Shown here: positions 1 to 15,100 of the stretch, one piece after another
How the letters are laid out: every line of letters starts with the position of its first letter
How positions within the stretch are numbered: the stretch's first letter is position 1
Source of the DNA: Hymenolepis diminuta
Taxonomy: Eukaryota > Platyhelminthes > Cestoda > Cyclophyllidea > Hymenolepididae
Length of the DNA: 64,000 bases
NCBI GenBank assembly: GCA_900708905.1
Contig: CAADRB010000006.1
Location: 3,726,233 to 3,790,232 of the forward strand
Direction of reading: 5' to 3'
Notes under the pieces: generated by a model
The model's database searches: none
Seen by the model: the letters and a program-made list of their open reading frames with translations, nothing else
Told to the model about the DNA's origin: nothing
Position numbers and translations under genes: made by a program

Positions 1-3000
1 CTTATCTCAGTAATTAGATCAACCGCTAAAACATTTGGCAGAAAATCTGGCCTACATTTTGTTTATCTGGACAGATGCGTTAATGCATTTGAAGTAAAAA
101 CCCTACAGATTCGTGATTTTATCAATTTGGTTTGATTTTTGTTTTAAAAAAACAGTAATGGCTGATTTATATTAAGTGTAGTTTTGCCCTTGTCTTATTG
201 AAATAAAATGACTTTGTTATATCTTTTACGTCATGTGGATCACATATCGTACTGTTAGTTCGGATGTCCACGATATTAAGCTGTTCATTGAGATCTAGAG
301 TGCCTAAAACCCATTCCTGGAATCGACTAGCTATCATTTTGAAAATATATCTTAATAAGAGTGTACAAAGACTAAATATATCCATTTAGCAGATATAGGT
401 TTGCGGATGTGTTTTGGAGTGCTGTGCAAGAGAGACCTGTTTTGGTTGTTAATCTTGATGTCTGTACAAGGCTCGTTTATGTATGGAGAAGAACGCAGAG
501 GAAGACTGCTGGGAAATACAAAAAGCATGATACACTCGGGATGAAGATATCATGTTATTGGTGATATCCTCTATGAATCTGACGATTGGAGGAATAAGTC
601 AATCCACATATGGATGATAATAGACTTGAGTAAGTATTGGATCATTGAGTCATCAAAAGTATTTTTCCGAGGTCATAAGAAGAATGGGAGACCGCTATGA
701 AATTTGATCTAGAGGGAAATAATTGGAACTCATACTGAGCTCAAGATAATGTAGAGACAGCCAAAAGGAGGAATTAACATTTAATTCATGGGATCACCGT
801 AAATTATTTTTTGCATTTTAAGCATTTATGGGACCCATTATTGAATATGCTTATATGAACTAGGATCAGCAAATAATTAGATGACGCTGCTCTATTATAC
901 CAATATAAATTCTGCTGAGAAGCCGAGTCACTAAGAGTACACTCTATGCACTCGTGGAGTCATCCCTCATGTACTGAACTATCGCCTTTTAGATTTCTAC
1001 CTCCTAACTTGGACACGTAAGACCACCATTTAAGAATCCATCCCTGCCAAAATTGGTCATTTACCCTTGTCTAATTCTGGATAAGTACATTAATTTTCTC
1101 AATAGAAAACTGTTATTAGGTTGTAAATCGCCTTCCTTGAGTCTGATTAGTAGTAGCTCTATAAAGTGGGTAACTGAGCAAGTTATAAAAAATCCTCTAA
1201 TAAAACACAGAAAGAAAAATTTCCCCGATGCGTATGAATAAGTATGTATAATACATAACATAGGTAGAGAGAAGAAACCCTAGAGTCGCTCCGATAAAAA
1301 ACTCTTTTCACCAACTTTTCTGTTAGCCAGAATTGACCGGTGGGGTTGGCCACAAACATCACTGGATGTGCACAGATGGGCATTGATCTCGTGGCCTCCG
1401 ATTCGTTAGACGTGGACGTTGGCCAATGCGCCATCGGCACAGAGAAAAGTGAAGATTTATTAATTACCACTACCTCTAAATCGGAAAATTAAAGGTTGTG
1501 TGAAGAACGAAGGAGTGCTGTACAACAGCAATGAGAATGAGAGAAAGTGAGAAAAATGAGTCCGTATAGAGGATTGGAAATTTGGCGATGAGCCAAATCA
1601 TAAGAGGAAACGACAGTTGCAAAGCAATGATCGATAAGGAAGGGCCCTTTACAAACAAAGGAAAATGTATTGAATTCACTCAGCCGAAGCCCTCAAAGAA
1701 AGTAATGGATTTACAAATCGCAGAATTACAAAATTTCCCACATAACCGAGAAGACGGAATTGTTTACATTTGGTACGATAAATTAAAAGCAATTTTGAAT
1801 TCGATTTACTCGGTTCGAATAAGACGGATCATTACTAAGGTGTCAGAGTTTGTTTTAGACTGTTTATTAATAACCGAAGCCGTTAATAATCGGCTGAACT
1901 TTATCGACATGCATATACCGGTATATCTGTCAAACTCCTAGGGAGACTCAGGTCGTCATTTGATGGAATACTTCATTTTTTCAAATTCTTAATTACCGTA
2001 CATACCCGGTGGACTTTTTCATTGTTTTAACCCATGCTAACATAATTTGTCAAAATCGTATGTAATATTAACCCTTGCCCTACTCTTACTTCCCGGTATT
2101 CCTCACAATACATCTCTCCAACTCCTGTTAACCACTTCCTTTCTATATTCAACTCCTTTCAAATTCTATTTGTCACATTACCCCTACACTCTGGATTTAT
2201 GGCCTCAATTTCTGCCACTTTTCATTAAACTGCCTTCCTAAGTTCTTTAACCTCTTCCTGCACTTTGTAGCTCTACGTCTACCCTAATCTTAATCGGATA
2301 CATCTGTCGACTTTCTTGTCCTAAGCTACAACAGGACATATGAGTCAGTAAGTGGTCTAAAAGCACTTCTGAGAAGTATATATAAACTTGGTTCTTTGAA
2401 ATGAACAAATAAGGTAAAACAAATCCTAAAGAATCGCCTAATCAGCATTTACTGAACCCTGAAGTGAGGCATTATAAATTGGTATTATATGAACTTGTGG
2501 GAATGAAATCTATCCTGAGAATTATGGACTACTGAAAAGGATTATGATTCAGCAGCTTTTACTACAGATTAACATTTATGTTCACCTTAGATCCCATTTT
2601 TATCATTTTTGGTCCAATTTACTTTTTCAGTGAGGAATAAATAGTGCGTGTTGAGTGAGAAATTTCATTTAAGATCTGCAAAATAATTTTTTGAGATTGA
2701 TAAATAATTAATATATAAGCCGAAATTTTGATAGAGACTTGATGTACGTCTTTAGAAAGTCGGAGTTTGTATGAATTTAATTTTAGCTCATTCTGTGGAA
2801 AAACATGACCCATTAATGTTTGGCCATGGGTACGCATAGTTTTAACTTTTACATTTACCGCGGGAAAAAAGGATAAAACATGACGTTTTCATTCTTGAAA
2901 AGTTAAGATTTCAATGGAGACTTGTCCTTTTAACTACGTGAATACTTACGTCGTCAGTTTCGTCTGGAGGCCTGTTTAAAAGGCCTGGAGAATAATCACA

Positions 3001-6000
3001 TGGAAAGTACGTTTTCACTAATAAGGGCATGTGCAATCTACAATCTCCTAATCATGAATTCGCTTTGCCTACTTATAAAAGGGAGTGTGGATCACAAATT
3101 ATAAGGGTTTTAGTGGTTGCTAGTGACACTACTCCCTTTATTTCATTTTTGAAATGATTGAGTTTGTAGAGAGTTGAAATTTCCCTCTCCGTCTCGAGTT
3201 AGAAATTTATGACCAGGGAGTGTTTACAAATTAGATTACTTGCAAAATTATATCAAGTTTCTCTGTCATAAAAGATAAAAATTAAACCGCTCCTGTCTTA
3301 GCCCTAAGAGATGTGGGGTTGCGATGAGAAATTTAGTAGATTATCTTTGTGGATTTTCAAGTTAATATTATGCTGCTAACCGAAATATTAATCAAAGGCG
3401 GAAAAATACGAGGCACTAAATTCGATTACTTCTTTAACAATTCATAAATGTTTTAGATGAAAATCAATAGCTTTGAAGTTTGCGGAGCCTAAATACTTCT
3501 TATTGTGACAGTTAAAGTAGATAGAACACTGGGCATTTAGGTTTGTAAGATGGGTGTTCAATTCAGTGATTCATATATTCAGATGAAACTCACTTTAATA
3601 AACCAGACTGATCATTATGCAAGTATTTTGAAAATCTGATTCAGTGAACATAATGCAGGATACATGATATATTAGATATGTCTATCTTATGTCTAACAGA
3701 TCAATGAGTTTTATATTTATTGAGTATTAAATCTGTTATACATTTCTTTAAAGGTTAAGAAGTAAGATACTAAGCATGAAATGAGAAACAAGGAGACTTA
3801 TCGTCATCTCTGTACATATAAGAAAATAAAGTTTCCCCCAAAAATAATTTTATTTGTACGATTCTTTTGTTTGCACATTTTAAATCAATTTTGTTCAAAC
3901 GGGTTTAGTTATACTACCGGCCCATATTATAAATCGACTAATCGATTCGAAAACGCGTGCGCTAGTTTAACGCGGTGATTTAAGTCGTTTTGCATTGTCG
4001 GGTTGTAGTTATAGTTAGTACAATTTCTTGGGACATCTAAAAGTCGGTTACGTATCTTACAGAGAAGAACATATCACGACAAATAGACTGAAGGTACTGA
4101 TATATAATGATATAGATCACATTAAAATTTACTTGTAATGTAAGGTGATATGGGTCATTGTGAATCGGGACCACATAAAAGCGATTAATCACTCATGCCG
4201 CTAGAATCGTTCTTAGGTGGCCTAGAAATCCACCATCCCTCCTCTCTTCCCTCCAACCTATTGACATAAATGTTTGGTTTATATGCTATCGTTTTCTCCA
4301 TAAGGCATCACTCACAACATCTTCAATACCTTCCATGGGGGTTGGTTGGCGTGCAGTTTTTAGGTGCGTAGTCGAATCGTGTAAGTTGGATGCTATTGCT
4401 GAGGTTATCCAGCTTCACATTGTCGCTAGTCGTTACTTAACATACCAGTAACATACCAGTAAACAATCTTCCCAGTGTCCTTCCGCTATCATAAGTAGTT
4501 TGGAAAGGCAAAATGTAAAAAACTTTTCAATGGATTCCGGAATTCTGGTCACTCTATAGAATTGATATTTATTAAAGAAACTGAATATTACGGAGGTGTG
4601 TTTAAACAAAAAGATGTTCAGCTCTCATTACACAAGAGATCATCTTTACCGTGCCCCAATATGGAGGCTATAGATGTATTGAGTTTTACTAGCAAACAAA
4701 AACTGTTTTCTAACTACATTCATTATGGCATTGAAATGTTTTGAAATACATTAATTTTGAAATTTTTCGTAAATGTGTTTTCGATGAGGAAGATCTTGAT
4801 AAGCATTCATATATGATTTTGGTATAATGAAAATGAAAAAATAACTGAAGGCAATATCGATAACAGACATCTTTTTATTCATACTATTATCACATATTTA
4901 CATAATATGACACATTCTGTTTCTCTTTCCCATATCAATTTTTAAAACTTATCTATGATCATTATGTATTTTCTTAGAAAAATGTAAAAAAATAGTTTGT
5001 GCGTGAGCTTAAATAGCATTAACTAGTGATACGCTTCAGTAATAAAATAATTAAGTTTCCTTCTGATATTCTCCAGAGTAGCATTTTGCTTCTGGTAAAA
5101 TTAGTATCTTGTCACAACAATGTTTTAGCTAGTCAATCTGACCTTGATGAAACAAAGTAGAAACTTCCAATTCAGGTTAGTTGTGAATCTTAGCTGGAAG
5201 TCTTCGTCAAAATAATATAAATATAGTGAGTTAAATATAATCATATAAAGCTGAACTTAAAATTCAATAAGGAATTCCAATTTCATGCAAATTTGAAGAT
5301 CGGTTTGCGTACTCATATTTTTTCTAAAAAATCAGTAATATTCCTCGATAATTCGTATTTATCATCATTCTAACTGCAGTTTTGATGCTATTATTCCAGT
5401 ACGTAATTAAAATACCGTTTTTGGAAACCTTGGAAACTAAATGTGGAGTCAACTGTCTTATGAAATTTTCCAGTTGTTTTTGTTTATTTTTTTTTGTTCT
5501 TTATATTGTCGTTCATGCAGTATTTATATTTATTATTCTCTTACCAGCTTTTATCTTTTCTCTGAATAATATATCCTAAATTCATGTCATCAATAATTTA
5601 TTTTGCAAACTTTTATATTCGATTCTTAAAATTCCTTACTAAGTTACAGTGATTTATGTTTTTTGATATATGTACATCTTGAGCATAGTATTTGTAATTA
5701 TAAGTACTTTGGGGATGTATCCAGGTCACCACCCCCTTTAAGTTACTCTTGAGCACGTGATTTTCTCAATCTGACATGTTGAGAGACTTAACCAATATTT
5801 AAAGTTTAAATGGATTACTGGAATGAACGTAATCTCTGTAAATTACCCTATTCATTTTCTTGTTTGACCTTGGCCTGTGTTTTACATAACATCCGATTTA
5901 TAATAAATTAACATTTTATTCTTGATTCATACATTTATGTTTAACAATCTGAAGCTTGTTTTTACTTTTAATAAGCAGGCTTCAAATAATAGAGATCTTG

Positions 6001-6016
6001 TTACTACAACAAGCCA
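1..6016. other. AT-rich intergenic DNA, no supported gene
   Basis: No reading frame here resembles a known family. The longest (1582-1941, +, 119 codons) begins at TTG and is of a length expected by chance in 64 kb. A GC-richer patch at 1310-1440 stands out from its surroundings but gives no recognisable product. The last 40 bases before 6017 hold the presumed 5' UTR of the ARHGAP1-like gene. Confidence 0.5.
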
Positions 6017-6179
6017 ATGACAACCGAGCCTCCCAAGACTTCCACCGATCTACGAGGCCGCGAAAGTCCTGATCCGACCTCTCAGTTGAACAGTGTTCTT
6101 GACGAACAAAGTGCTGGAGATTTCGTCAATCCTGACTTTGAGTTTGACCAATTTGAAACAGAGTTGGCTGCCGCGAAAA
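6017..6179 (+). CDS. ARHGAP1: ARHGAP1-like exon 1
   Basis: Encodes residues 1-54, an acidic, S/T/P-rich leader starting MTTEPPKTSTDLRG with no signal peptide. It ends in phase 1 at a GTAAGC donor. The next intron is 3079 nt. Confidence 0.85.
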
Positions 6180-9100
6180 GTAAGCATTTGACTGTAGTAT
6201 CCCGTAGGTATTTTCTTTTTTAGCTAAATATTAATAATCTATTAATTTTGAAATAGAACACGAAAGATTTGAGTTTTAGCATGTATAAATGAATCGAATT
6301 AGTTATAGGGTATATAGGGAGTATATTTCACTTATGGCTAAATTCTGTCGACCGGCAGAGAATCGAAATAAGCACTGACACACCTGAGTTTGACAATTAT
6401 GCGGCTATCATTGCATACGGCTAAGCATCGAAAATCGACATTTATTTCCTATCTCCATTAGACGTGATGCTTTTAGTATATCTCGCTATCTCACTTAAGT
6501 AAATAAATAATCCTATTGTATGCTTTGCTAATTAGTATTTCAGTGTTAAAGCGGTCTTATATACCATCTTTTTATTTCTAATAAATGCGAAATTTTGTTT
6601 TAGGTTTCTCAAATGCAGGTATGATCTGGGGAGTGCTTTAATTTTGTCTTTAAATAATCGCTAATCTGTTATCATAATATTGCTAATCCCCTTTAGGCTT
6701 TCTTATTGCTATCTTAACTTGTAAAATAATTTCAGCTCTCCTTTCACCGAAATCCAGTGGGTGTAGATTTCAGTAGGTGATTTTGACATTCAGATTTATG
6801 TGTCCCAATTTTATGACTATTTAATTAGCATTAAAATTTTAATTTCCCCGCAAATTGCGTTTTCGTTTTACTTTGAGGCGTGCTGTATTAATACTGTGGA
6901 AATGTGACAGCCTCTATTTGTTTCAGATAATTAGCTTTTATACATGACCTGGCAACCGATTTATTTTCAAGAAAAGTCCTTTCCATCTTCATATTGATGT
7001 GTTTAACTCTATCAACAAACTAAAATTTGGTAAACCACGGACAAGCGCGAGTACACCGAGCTGTTTAAACTCTATCCTCTCTATTCTATTCCTCTATTAT
7101 AGACGATGAGAGCAATGTAGTAGATCTTAGTTTCCTTATATTGCCATAAATTATCCATTTGAGATGCAAAAAGGTGTCTTTATTAGAAACTGGTCTTCTT
7201 GTTAGAATTAATAATACCCTATATTCATTTTCACTGTGAATAATTGCAATCATTCGCAAACAAAATATGTTATCTGCTGTGTTGATCGCGCATTAAAATA
7301 CACCGCTAATTGGAATTTATTAGGATTCTCTTTATGCTCATTTTCAACCATGTAGAGGTCTTGTATTTTTTAGAAATAACGGCTATCAGCTAAAAGTATC
7401 CAGTTTCAAGTTTTTGACCTGACAATTTTTTAACTAGTGCCTTCTCTCTCCTCTCCGTTGTGACAAAAGGCCTACTAAAATGGCAGTCTTACTGCTTTGA
7501 TTTTCTCCTCTTATTTCTTATTGGTACCTAGCAACTCAAATGAAGTTCATATATGAAACAACAAGGTATATTTTAATAGTGGTTTAAAAAACGATGTCTC
7601 CTTAGTATAAGCTTCGTTACAGAGCTTCTCAGAGGGATTGATTGAGCAAGCTTTTCACATCTTATAGCTTTGTGGAGGCATAGTCCTAAGATTAACTCTC
7701 TATATCCATCTTATCTTTGTGGCTAAAGAGTCTGTTGATATAAGCTAAGTTTTTCTATTTTCCTACCAAAATTTTATCTGCTTTTAATCATTATATGTAT
7801 CCCTGTTCTGTAAATCCTCCATTTATTTTTGTATTTAAAATCGCGAAGAGGTTTATCAGAGTTCATATTCTCATTTCATCCTTATTAAACAAAATTTGAT
7901 AAAATTTTTTCCACTTCTAAAATTCTTCATTCTGTCTCTCCATCTGGGCATTTGCTTCCTTCGTGAATTCTCTTTTATTCATTCAGTTGTGAATAAAGGT
8001 GTCAGACTGAGGATTTGAAAAAAAGCTTCTTGTTTGTTGGTTTACAAAAATCTGCATACAAAACGGCAGTCAATAGCACGCTTCATATTCATCAGCAAAT
8101 ATTCATCAGCAAAAAAAATATCACACCCTTAAAAGCTTTAGTTTTCTTCTCTATGGGTAGTGATCATTTGGGCCATTTGGGATCATTAGCATATCTCCAC
8201 AGAGCAGTGTTAACGCATGTGGACAGTGTGTATTTGTCCTCCTAATTAATGAAAGAATTGGGTGTTTCCCTATGTTACTATGACTACATCTCTAGCCTTT
8301 TTTCCATACCTGTTAAATCTCTAATATATTAGCGGAAGAAAAAACAGTTGTGCTTTTTACAGACTGTAGTCATAAGTTTCGAAGTCAATGTTTCTCTAAA
8401 ACTGTATTAAGACTTCGACCTTGTTTCAATTCCAGATTCAGCGGGGTTCCAGTCCACATTAATTTGCGGGTTTTCCATGCATAAAATTGCCGTATTTTGC
8501 GCTTCTAGCAAGATCATTTTAAACTTGTTTCGCAGATAACTCTCAAGCTCGTTAAAAAGATACTCGTTCTGATACCTGTCTATGAAAGGGAAGCATCCTG
8601 GAACATCTCCGGGGCAAAATCTCTCTTTCGACTAGTTTTAACTACTGATTCGCTGAGCGGGCATCAAATCCGTGTTTTCATCTTTGCATATGCGCTAGTT
8701 GATCATCAAGTTATCAATTTCTATGTGTCGATGGGATTCGACCCTACACTCTTTATGCACGAAATGCCGCACTTTCTGCCTCTTAAAAATAAATACCTTA
8801 ATCACTCTTATCATTTGAATCTAGATTCGTTAATCATCGGAAAGAAATATTATTTCAAAGAAAGCATTTTAAATATGAACTGTACGGGGCCCAAGCATCT
8901 AACTCCTCTGATCCTCAGACGGTGTGCCCATTGATCGGTCTCATCTTTACCGCATTTAAATTGCGAATTAGATTGCACAGAATGTTATTAATTCGACGAT
9001 TTGAAGCGATATTAGCTCAAATTTTGTTTTAACTAATTTATTTTGTTCTGCATCAACAAATTTTAAGGGCCAATTTCTCGTTCTGATTTCTTTCGGAATA

Positions 9101-12100
9101 AAATTTGTGTTTCTCAAAACGTGATCCATGCGATGTGTAGATTTTTGTGTGCGTACATGCAAAAATTACTTTGCTCTAAGTCTGTGTGGCCGCTAACATT
9201 ACGGCTTATCTGAATTTTTGCCTTCATATATGGTATAAGCAACTTTTTCTCTTTTAAGTACTAAATGAAAATGAAGAGGACGACTCACTGGACATGATGT
9301 CTCCAAAAGAGTTCGTGGAGGAGGATTATGAAGCTGAATTAGGAACAGCAGCGCGGGTTAGTTTGCGTTGTATTCATTAATTTTCGGGTTTATCTCTACA
9401 TGGCCTTTTCACTTATATGGTTTCTCGTTGTTTTCCCTTTTTCTAGAAGGGTCCTATTAAAGGTCAACAAATTTGAACAAATTTTAGGGGAAAATCAAGA
9501 GTCCTATTAACTATACAACACATTCTAAGGGTTTCGACTAAAAGAAGCGGTAGAAAAATAAGCTTTGAGTTTGTTAGGTGTGTTTTAGATTGATTGTTGT
9601 TTGTAAATTAAAATGTAACTTGTTAGTATGAGTAAACTAAGCATTTCAGTTTTAACACTCACATGAATGCCGTTAAGATCCTCTATTAAGTTTCATATAT
9701 GGCTGCCTGGGGAAATTTTGTGTAGCTTACTTTTCAGAAGAAATGTGTAAAATGCGTGTGCTTACTCTGAATTGTTCGAAATGGACAAAGTCAGAAAACC
9801 CAAGGCAAGCGTTTTTGTTATCGTTTCCTAATAATAATTTAAGGTTTATGTTACCATCCACTTTAGTTAATATTTAAGTATTCATTTTTGCAACTAATTT
9901 CTGACTTAGACTTCTATGACATACGTCTTAATATCATTAAAAGGAATGCCTTTTCAGCACAGGCTTTAGATAGAGATAGTATCAGAGAGATTCTGTGATT
10001 GGGAAATTCGCATTTTGCTAATACCTTTGTGACCAATTCTTAAGCAATATATTTAGTTATGCCTTTTAATAGATATGTACCGGTGATCTTCAATCTGGCT
10101 TTCATTTAATGGCAATATCTATTCTCCAAAATTCTTCCCTTCTGCTTTGTCTGCTTTTTATTTGACATTTTAGAGTGATTGGGACGTAGCTCACTATTTA
10201 AAAAATAGCCTAATGATTTATCAGTTTCTTTTAAAAGAAACAAAAGGGGAAACGTATGACATGAGATTTTCCTTTAATTTGATTTGAACCTAAGCCGTAG
10301 TCTGTGGTTACTTAAACCACTCAGATCTCCATGGTAAAATCTGTGGTTTTGAGTTTCGTAAGACTGCTTTCGGCGATATTTGTTTCGATTTATGGAAGTA
10401 CTTCGCTAATGACCCATCGTCATCTTTAAACTTGAAAAATTGGTTTTTAAACTCCATAGTGTATCTTTACTTTTTGTCACTTTGCATCTATAGAATCTAT
10501 TCAAACTCTATGCAAACAATATCTTGAAATTTGTTGTTGTTGTTGTTTTATTTTTTTTAATTTTCTTCCTTTGGAGAAGTTGATGGATTCCACTCTCATC
10601 ATGCTTGAATTTATCTGATCAATTAATCGGATTGTTTCTCGGCAAAGTTGGCTGTTAGATTGGTTCTGAAATTGAGATTTTTTACCGTCGGGACTTAAAG
10701 ATATTCGAGCATTCGCAGTGCTTTATTTCTGCTATTTGGATTTTCTTACAGGTTTCTTTCAAATTTTGTTCTGTATTGCATTTCGTCCAACGGATGTATT
10801 TGTTTGTTCCTATCAAAATTAGATTAATCCATCAATGACACTAACTCCAATCTGATGACACCATGATCTAAAATTAGCATTTTGTGTGCTCCTATCATCG
10901 AAGAGGTTTGTGTTTTCATCGCCTATTAATCTGCCTCTGCATTTTTTGCCATTTTATTTAAGCACATCTCAACAAAATCTTTTGGTTACGTGTACTTCCT
11001 AGAGATGGTGTCTGCTTTATGGAAACAGATTTCAAAGACGTCTTTATTTATTATTTTAAATCTTTCATATTTCCCTTACAGGAGGTAACTGCTCAAGAAG
11101 CACTAGACGTTGAATATCAGGACATTGCACGAATGGGTGTCATTCAAGTTGCTGGTGACGATAGATTAGGCCGAAAAGTGGTCGTATTCTCTGCTTGCCG
11201 CCTTCCTGACTACGATAAGGTGGACTATCAAAGACTTTATGAGTAAATTTTCAGTTTTGCTGATTTATTATTTGTAATTTTATATATTTATATGAAACAT
11301 TTTTATTTCATTCCAACTCCTTATATAATTTAAATGCTGCCTACAATATTTCATCTTCACTAAGTTATCCAATAACAATTTAATTACGCTCTCGCGAGGT
11401 CATTCATTATCCCAGATACTTGCAACTTTCGTTACTTATATTTAATTTCTTCCTCATAAATTTTATTAGTTGTTTCAATTAATTAACTGATACATGGTAC
11501 TTTAATTACAATTTGTTGGAACGAATACTTCATTTTCATTTATTGATTTTCTACTTACAATTCGTTGCCTAATCAACTGACACCGTTGTAGAATATACTT
11601 TTACGCAAGTTGCGATTAACTAACTAGTTATAAGAACCAGTCGTTAATCCACCTTCAAAATAGTGATAAACTAGAAATGACTCAAGGAGCCATCATCGTG
11701 AACCTCGCTCAAAATAAGTGAAATACAGTTTGCGTTAACCTGAATTTGTGTTTATGTCTTTACCCTCAAAATTAGATTTGCAAACGCCATCTGTGTTAAA
11801 GCACGTAAAATATGCTTTGCTAAAACATGTGACGCAACTTTCATGTATTTGCATATGAGAGATTTTCTGTGCGTGGCTCCTGCTTTAAAATAAAACCTTC
11901 TTACAAATCTTAAAACCCTTGGTTTCTTATCACTTGCTATTCATAAGAATTATTCACAACGCTACGAATAGCTGTGTCAATAGCAGATGCCGTTTTGAAG
12001 ATTGCCTGTGCACACTGAAAGTGTTTACAAATGCATCTCACTTTTCACTCAGTTTAGTATTAACTTGATTTAGGAACTGTGTAAGATGACCTCAAGGTTA

Positions 12101-15100
12101 CAGGGTGGAGAAATTGTAAACCGATAAGATGAATAAGGCATATTAACTAGTAAATTAATCGCGAGGACTTTAATCAAGTAATCGATAATCATACAGACTT
12201 ATTTACGTGGAAATGTGCGTACGTATAACCGAGCGCCTAAGATTTTTGCACCAATTAATCAAATAAAAGTTTCACATTTAAAATTATGCATGAACTTGCA
12301 CTTGTTGATTTATTGATTTTCAAGTGATGCGATTGTAGGGATGATATTGATAAATTTTGGCATTCTAGGCGGTGAGCCACTTGACTTGTATTTCTATTGG
12401 ATAGACGTGGTGATGTCTACATTCCAGATTGCATAATTTTTATAAATTTGTCCAAAATTAGAACAGGTGTATTAGAATCACACTTGTGTATATCCTTCCT
12501 TAATTACAATTAATGTTGGAATGCCAAGAATTGTTTTGTTGATTTCATATATTTCTCTGCCTATCAATGCGGTAATTTTTGCATTTTGTAAGTGCCATCC
12601 GTAGCTAAAGGCACTCTCCTATATCCCTCTAATGATCTGACTATGGTATAAAACACTGGGAAAATTATTTGAATTGGTACGTGTTGAATCAGGGAAAAGT
12701 AACAAACCAAATAGGGATTATGAGGTCATATGAAGAAATGGAAACTACATCATTCACTTAATTGACACACTAAATTATCGCCAACAGAATATTCCAATTG
12801 GAGAACATATAATATTCCAAAATGCAAACGGCGAATTAACATCTAAATAGTTCAAATGCCACAACAAATAATTTTTGGAGTAGAGAAAAGAGAAAATCCT
12901 GAAATGTTTTTATACATTCTTGTTTCCCTAAATGATCTGTCCTATAGTGTCATACCTATCCGTTAAATATGTGCGTTGTGCATGTAAAATGAGCAGTATA
13001 CACGTTTTTCCCTCGTCCACCGCAATTATATGGGAATCATTATTTTTTTATAAATTAGGAACAACTATGGATCCACAGTTTAGAATATTGTTTGTTGCAA
13101 TTGTGCAAGTAGACGAATGTCTTATTCCAAATAAATAGAGACGTTAGAAGACAGGTCAATTCGAAGGTTTTGACTAGTTTCCGAATTCAGGTTTCTTAAT
13201 CCTATGTTTGTCTTAGACTCTCATGGTATTAGGTACATAGGTGGACAATATTTGTTGTTCTATCAGGCTTTTGCTGGTTCTTCTAATTCACTCATCTAGT
13301 AACCAGCAAAAACGTTTAAGTTTCAGAAACTAAATCGAAATAGGACAAGGACTTTTAATTTCCTCTAGTATTTGAAAGCTAAATGACTTCCTGTCCAATT
13401 AATACCAATGTGTAAATGCCTTGAATAAACTGAATATTTACCAAATTAGCTGATAAGTAAGGCCTCAGATACCGTACATTTCCCTCTGCCCTTGAAATAG
13501 AAGTACTAAGCTTCTGCCCTAAGTAAGAAATTTTGAGTACATTTTCAGGTAATTTAAATCTTAGATGGGTATTTCGATATTATTACTACAGGGTGGTTGA
13601 GTAATATTATCCTGTTTTAAAGTACTCTAATGGTCTTTTTTGTTACTTCCTGAGCAACCAAATTCGTACACAACTAAAGCAGGGTTCATTTTACCTTAGT
13701 ATTTATGAAGCGGATTTTTATATATCCTGAGGAATCGAACTTTGGCTTTTTCGCTTCCAATTAGTCACTTGCACTTAAGGGCTGTCCATTCCAAAACCTG
13801 CTGTTTCGAACCTTGATTATTCTCTTCTATCTGAATAACTAATCTAAATATTCTGTAATATGACACTGAATGTCTTGTCCTAATAGTTGGCCTTCAAATT
13901 TCGAAGTAGTAAAATAAACCTGGAAGGTAATTACAGAAAACTGATTTAATTTTCGTTGAGTGAAGGGTATCTGTTACAGAATAATGAAACGGTAAAAATT
14001 AGATGAAAAGTTATAAATAAATTGCTTGAAATAGGAAGTCGCATTTTATTCACCGTATATAGGCGAATATCAAAGTTTATTTTTATTGGTCAACTAAATA
14101 CTGACATTTTTTCAATACTTCTTATTTATTTCTACCGCAGTTACATCAGAAAGACCTTGGAGCAGTACGTGGCAAACGATTATTCCCTAGTATACTTCCA
14201 CTATGGGCTGACAAACGCCAAGAAACCACCACTAAAATGGTTAATGCAAGCTTACCGGGGCTTCGATCGCAACTTCAAAAAGAATCTCAAAGCCCTCTAT
14301 ATCGTCCATCCAACCTCACTGGTTCTTTTCATCATCAAGTTCTTCAAGCCCATCATAAGGTTAGCATAAGAATCGATTGTTTCATTCTTTCTTTTGAGGA
14401 CCATTGAAATATCCTATTAATTGATTTATTTTAGTCGAAAATTCGGTCAGAAGATTAACTTTGTCAACGAACTGAGTGAACTGTCAGCGGATATGCACTT
14501 GGATCAGATCCCCATACCTCAGCAGGTTAGACTGTAAGTTCGATACTGATTTTATGTGTATTTGTTTATTATTTCGTAAATTTTAATCATGGGACATAAA
14601 TAAACGCAAAAACAAAAGTTAATTTTGTAAAGAAGCAACTGACTATTAATCTCTTAACTCCCATTGTTCCTAATTTGTTATTTTTTGTGGAATTTTCTTA
14701 GTTTCTAATCAAGAATGTATTTTATACGAAATGTTATATTTTTACCGAATATTTTCACAGGATAGTATTATGCCTTCTTAGCACCGTAAAGTATGCCTCA
14801 GCACATGCATTAGCGTCCGTTTAGTAGCGAACCAGTTTTGCTTAATGAAATATAAATCATGTAAACCGTATAACTACGTAGGAATGAATTAGATGAGAAT
14901 TATAGGTTAAACATAGGTTATAGGTTCTTATAGGTTACCTATATGAATTATGGGTAATTGGAGTTATGTATTAGCCTAGATAAAAACAATAAACGGGAGA
15001 ATTAGATTGATTAAGGGAGACATTCATATAGAGACGAGGTCAAGCTAAGCATATCACTATCCGGTGGACAGTCAGGATGAGTTGTGTCACAACGGATGGA

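Noticed and set aside
1582..1941. 119-codon plus-strand frame
   Set aside because: It begins at TTG, has no recognisable motif, and a frame of this length is expected about once or twice by chance in 64 kb of such DNA.
14902..14936. Interstitial telomere repeat
   Set aside because: The unit is ATAGGTT with irregular spacing, not TTAGGG.
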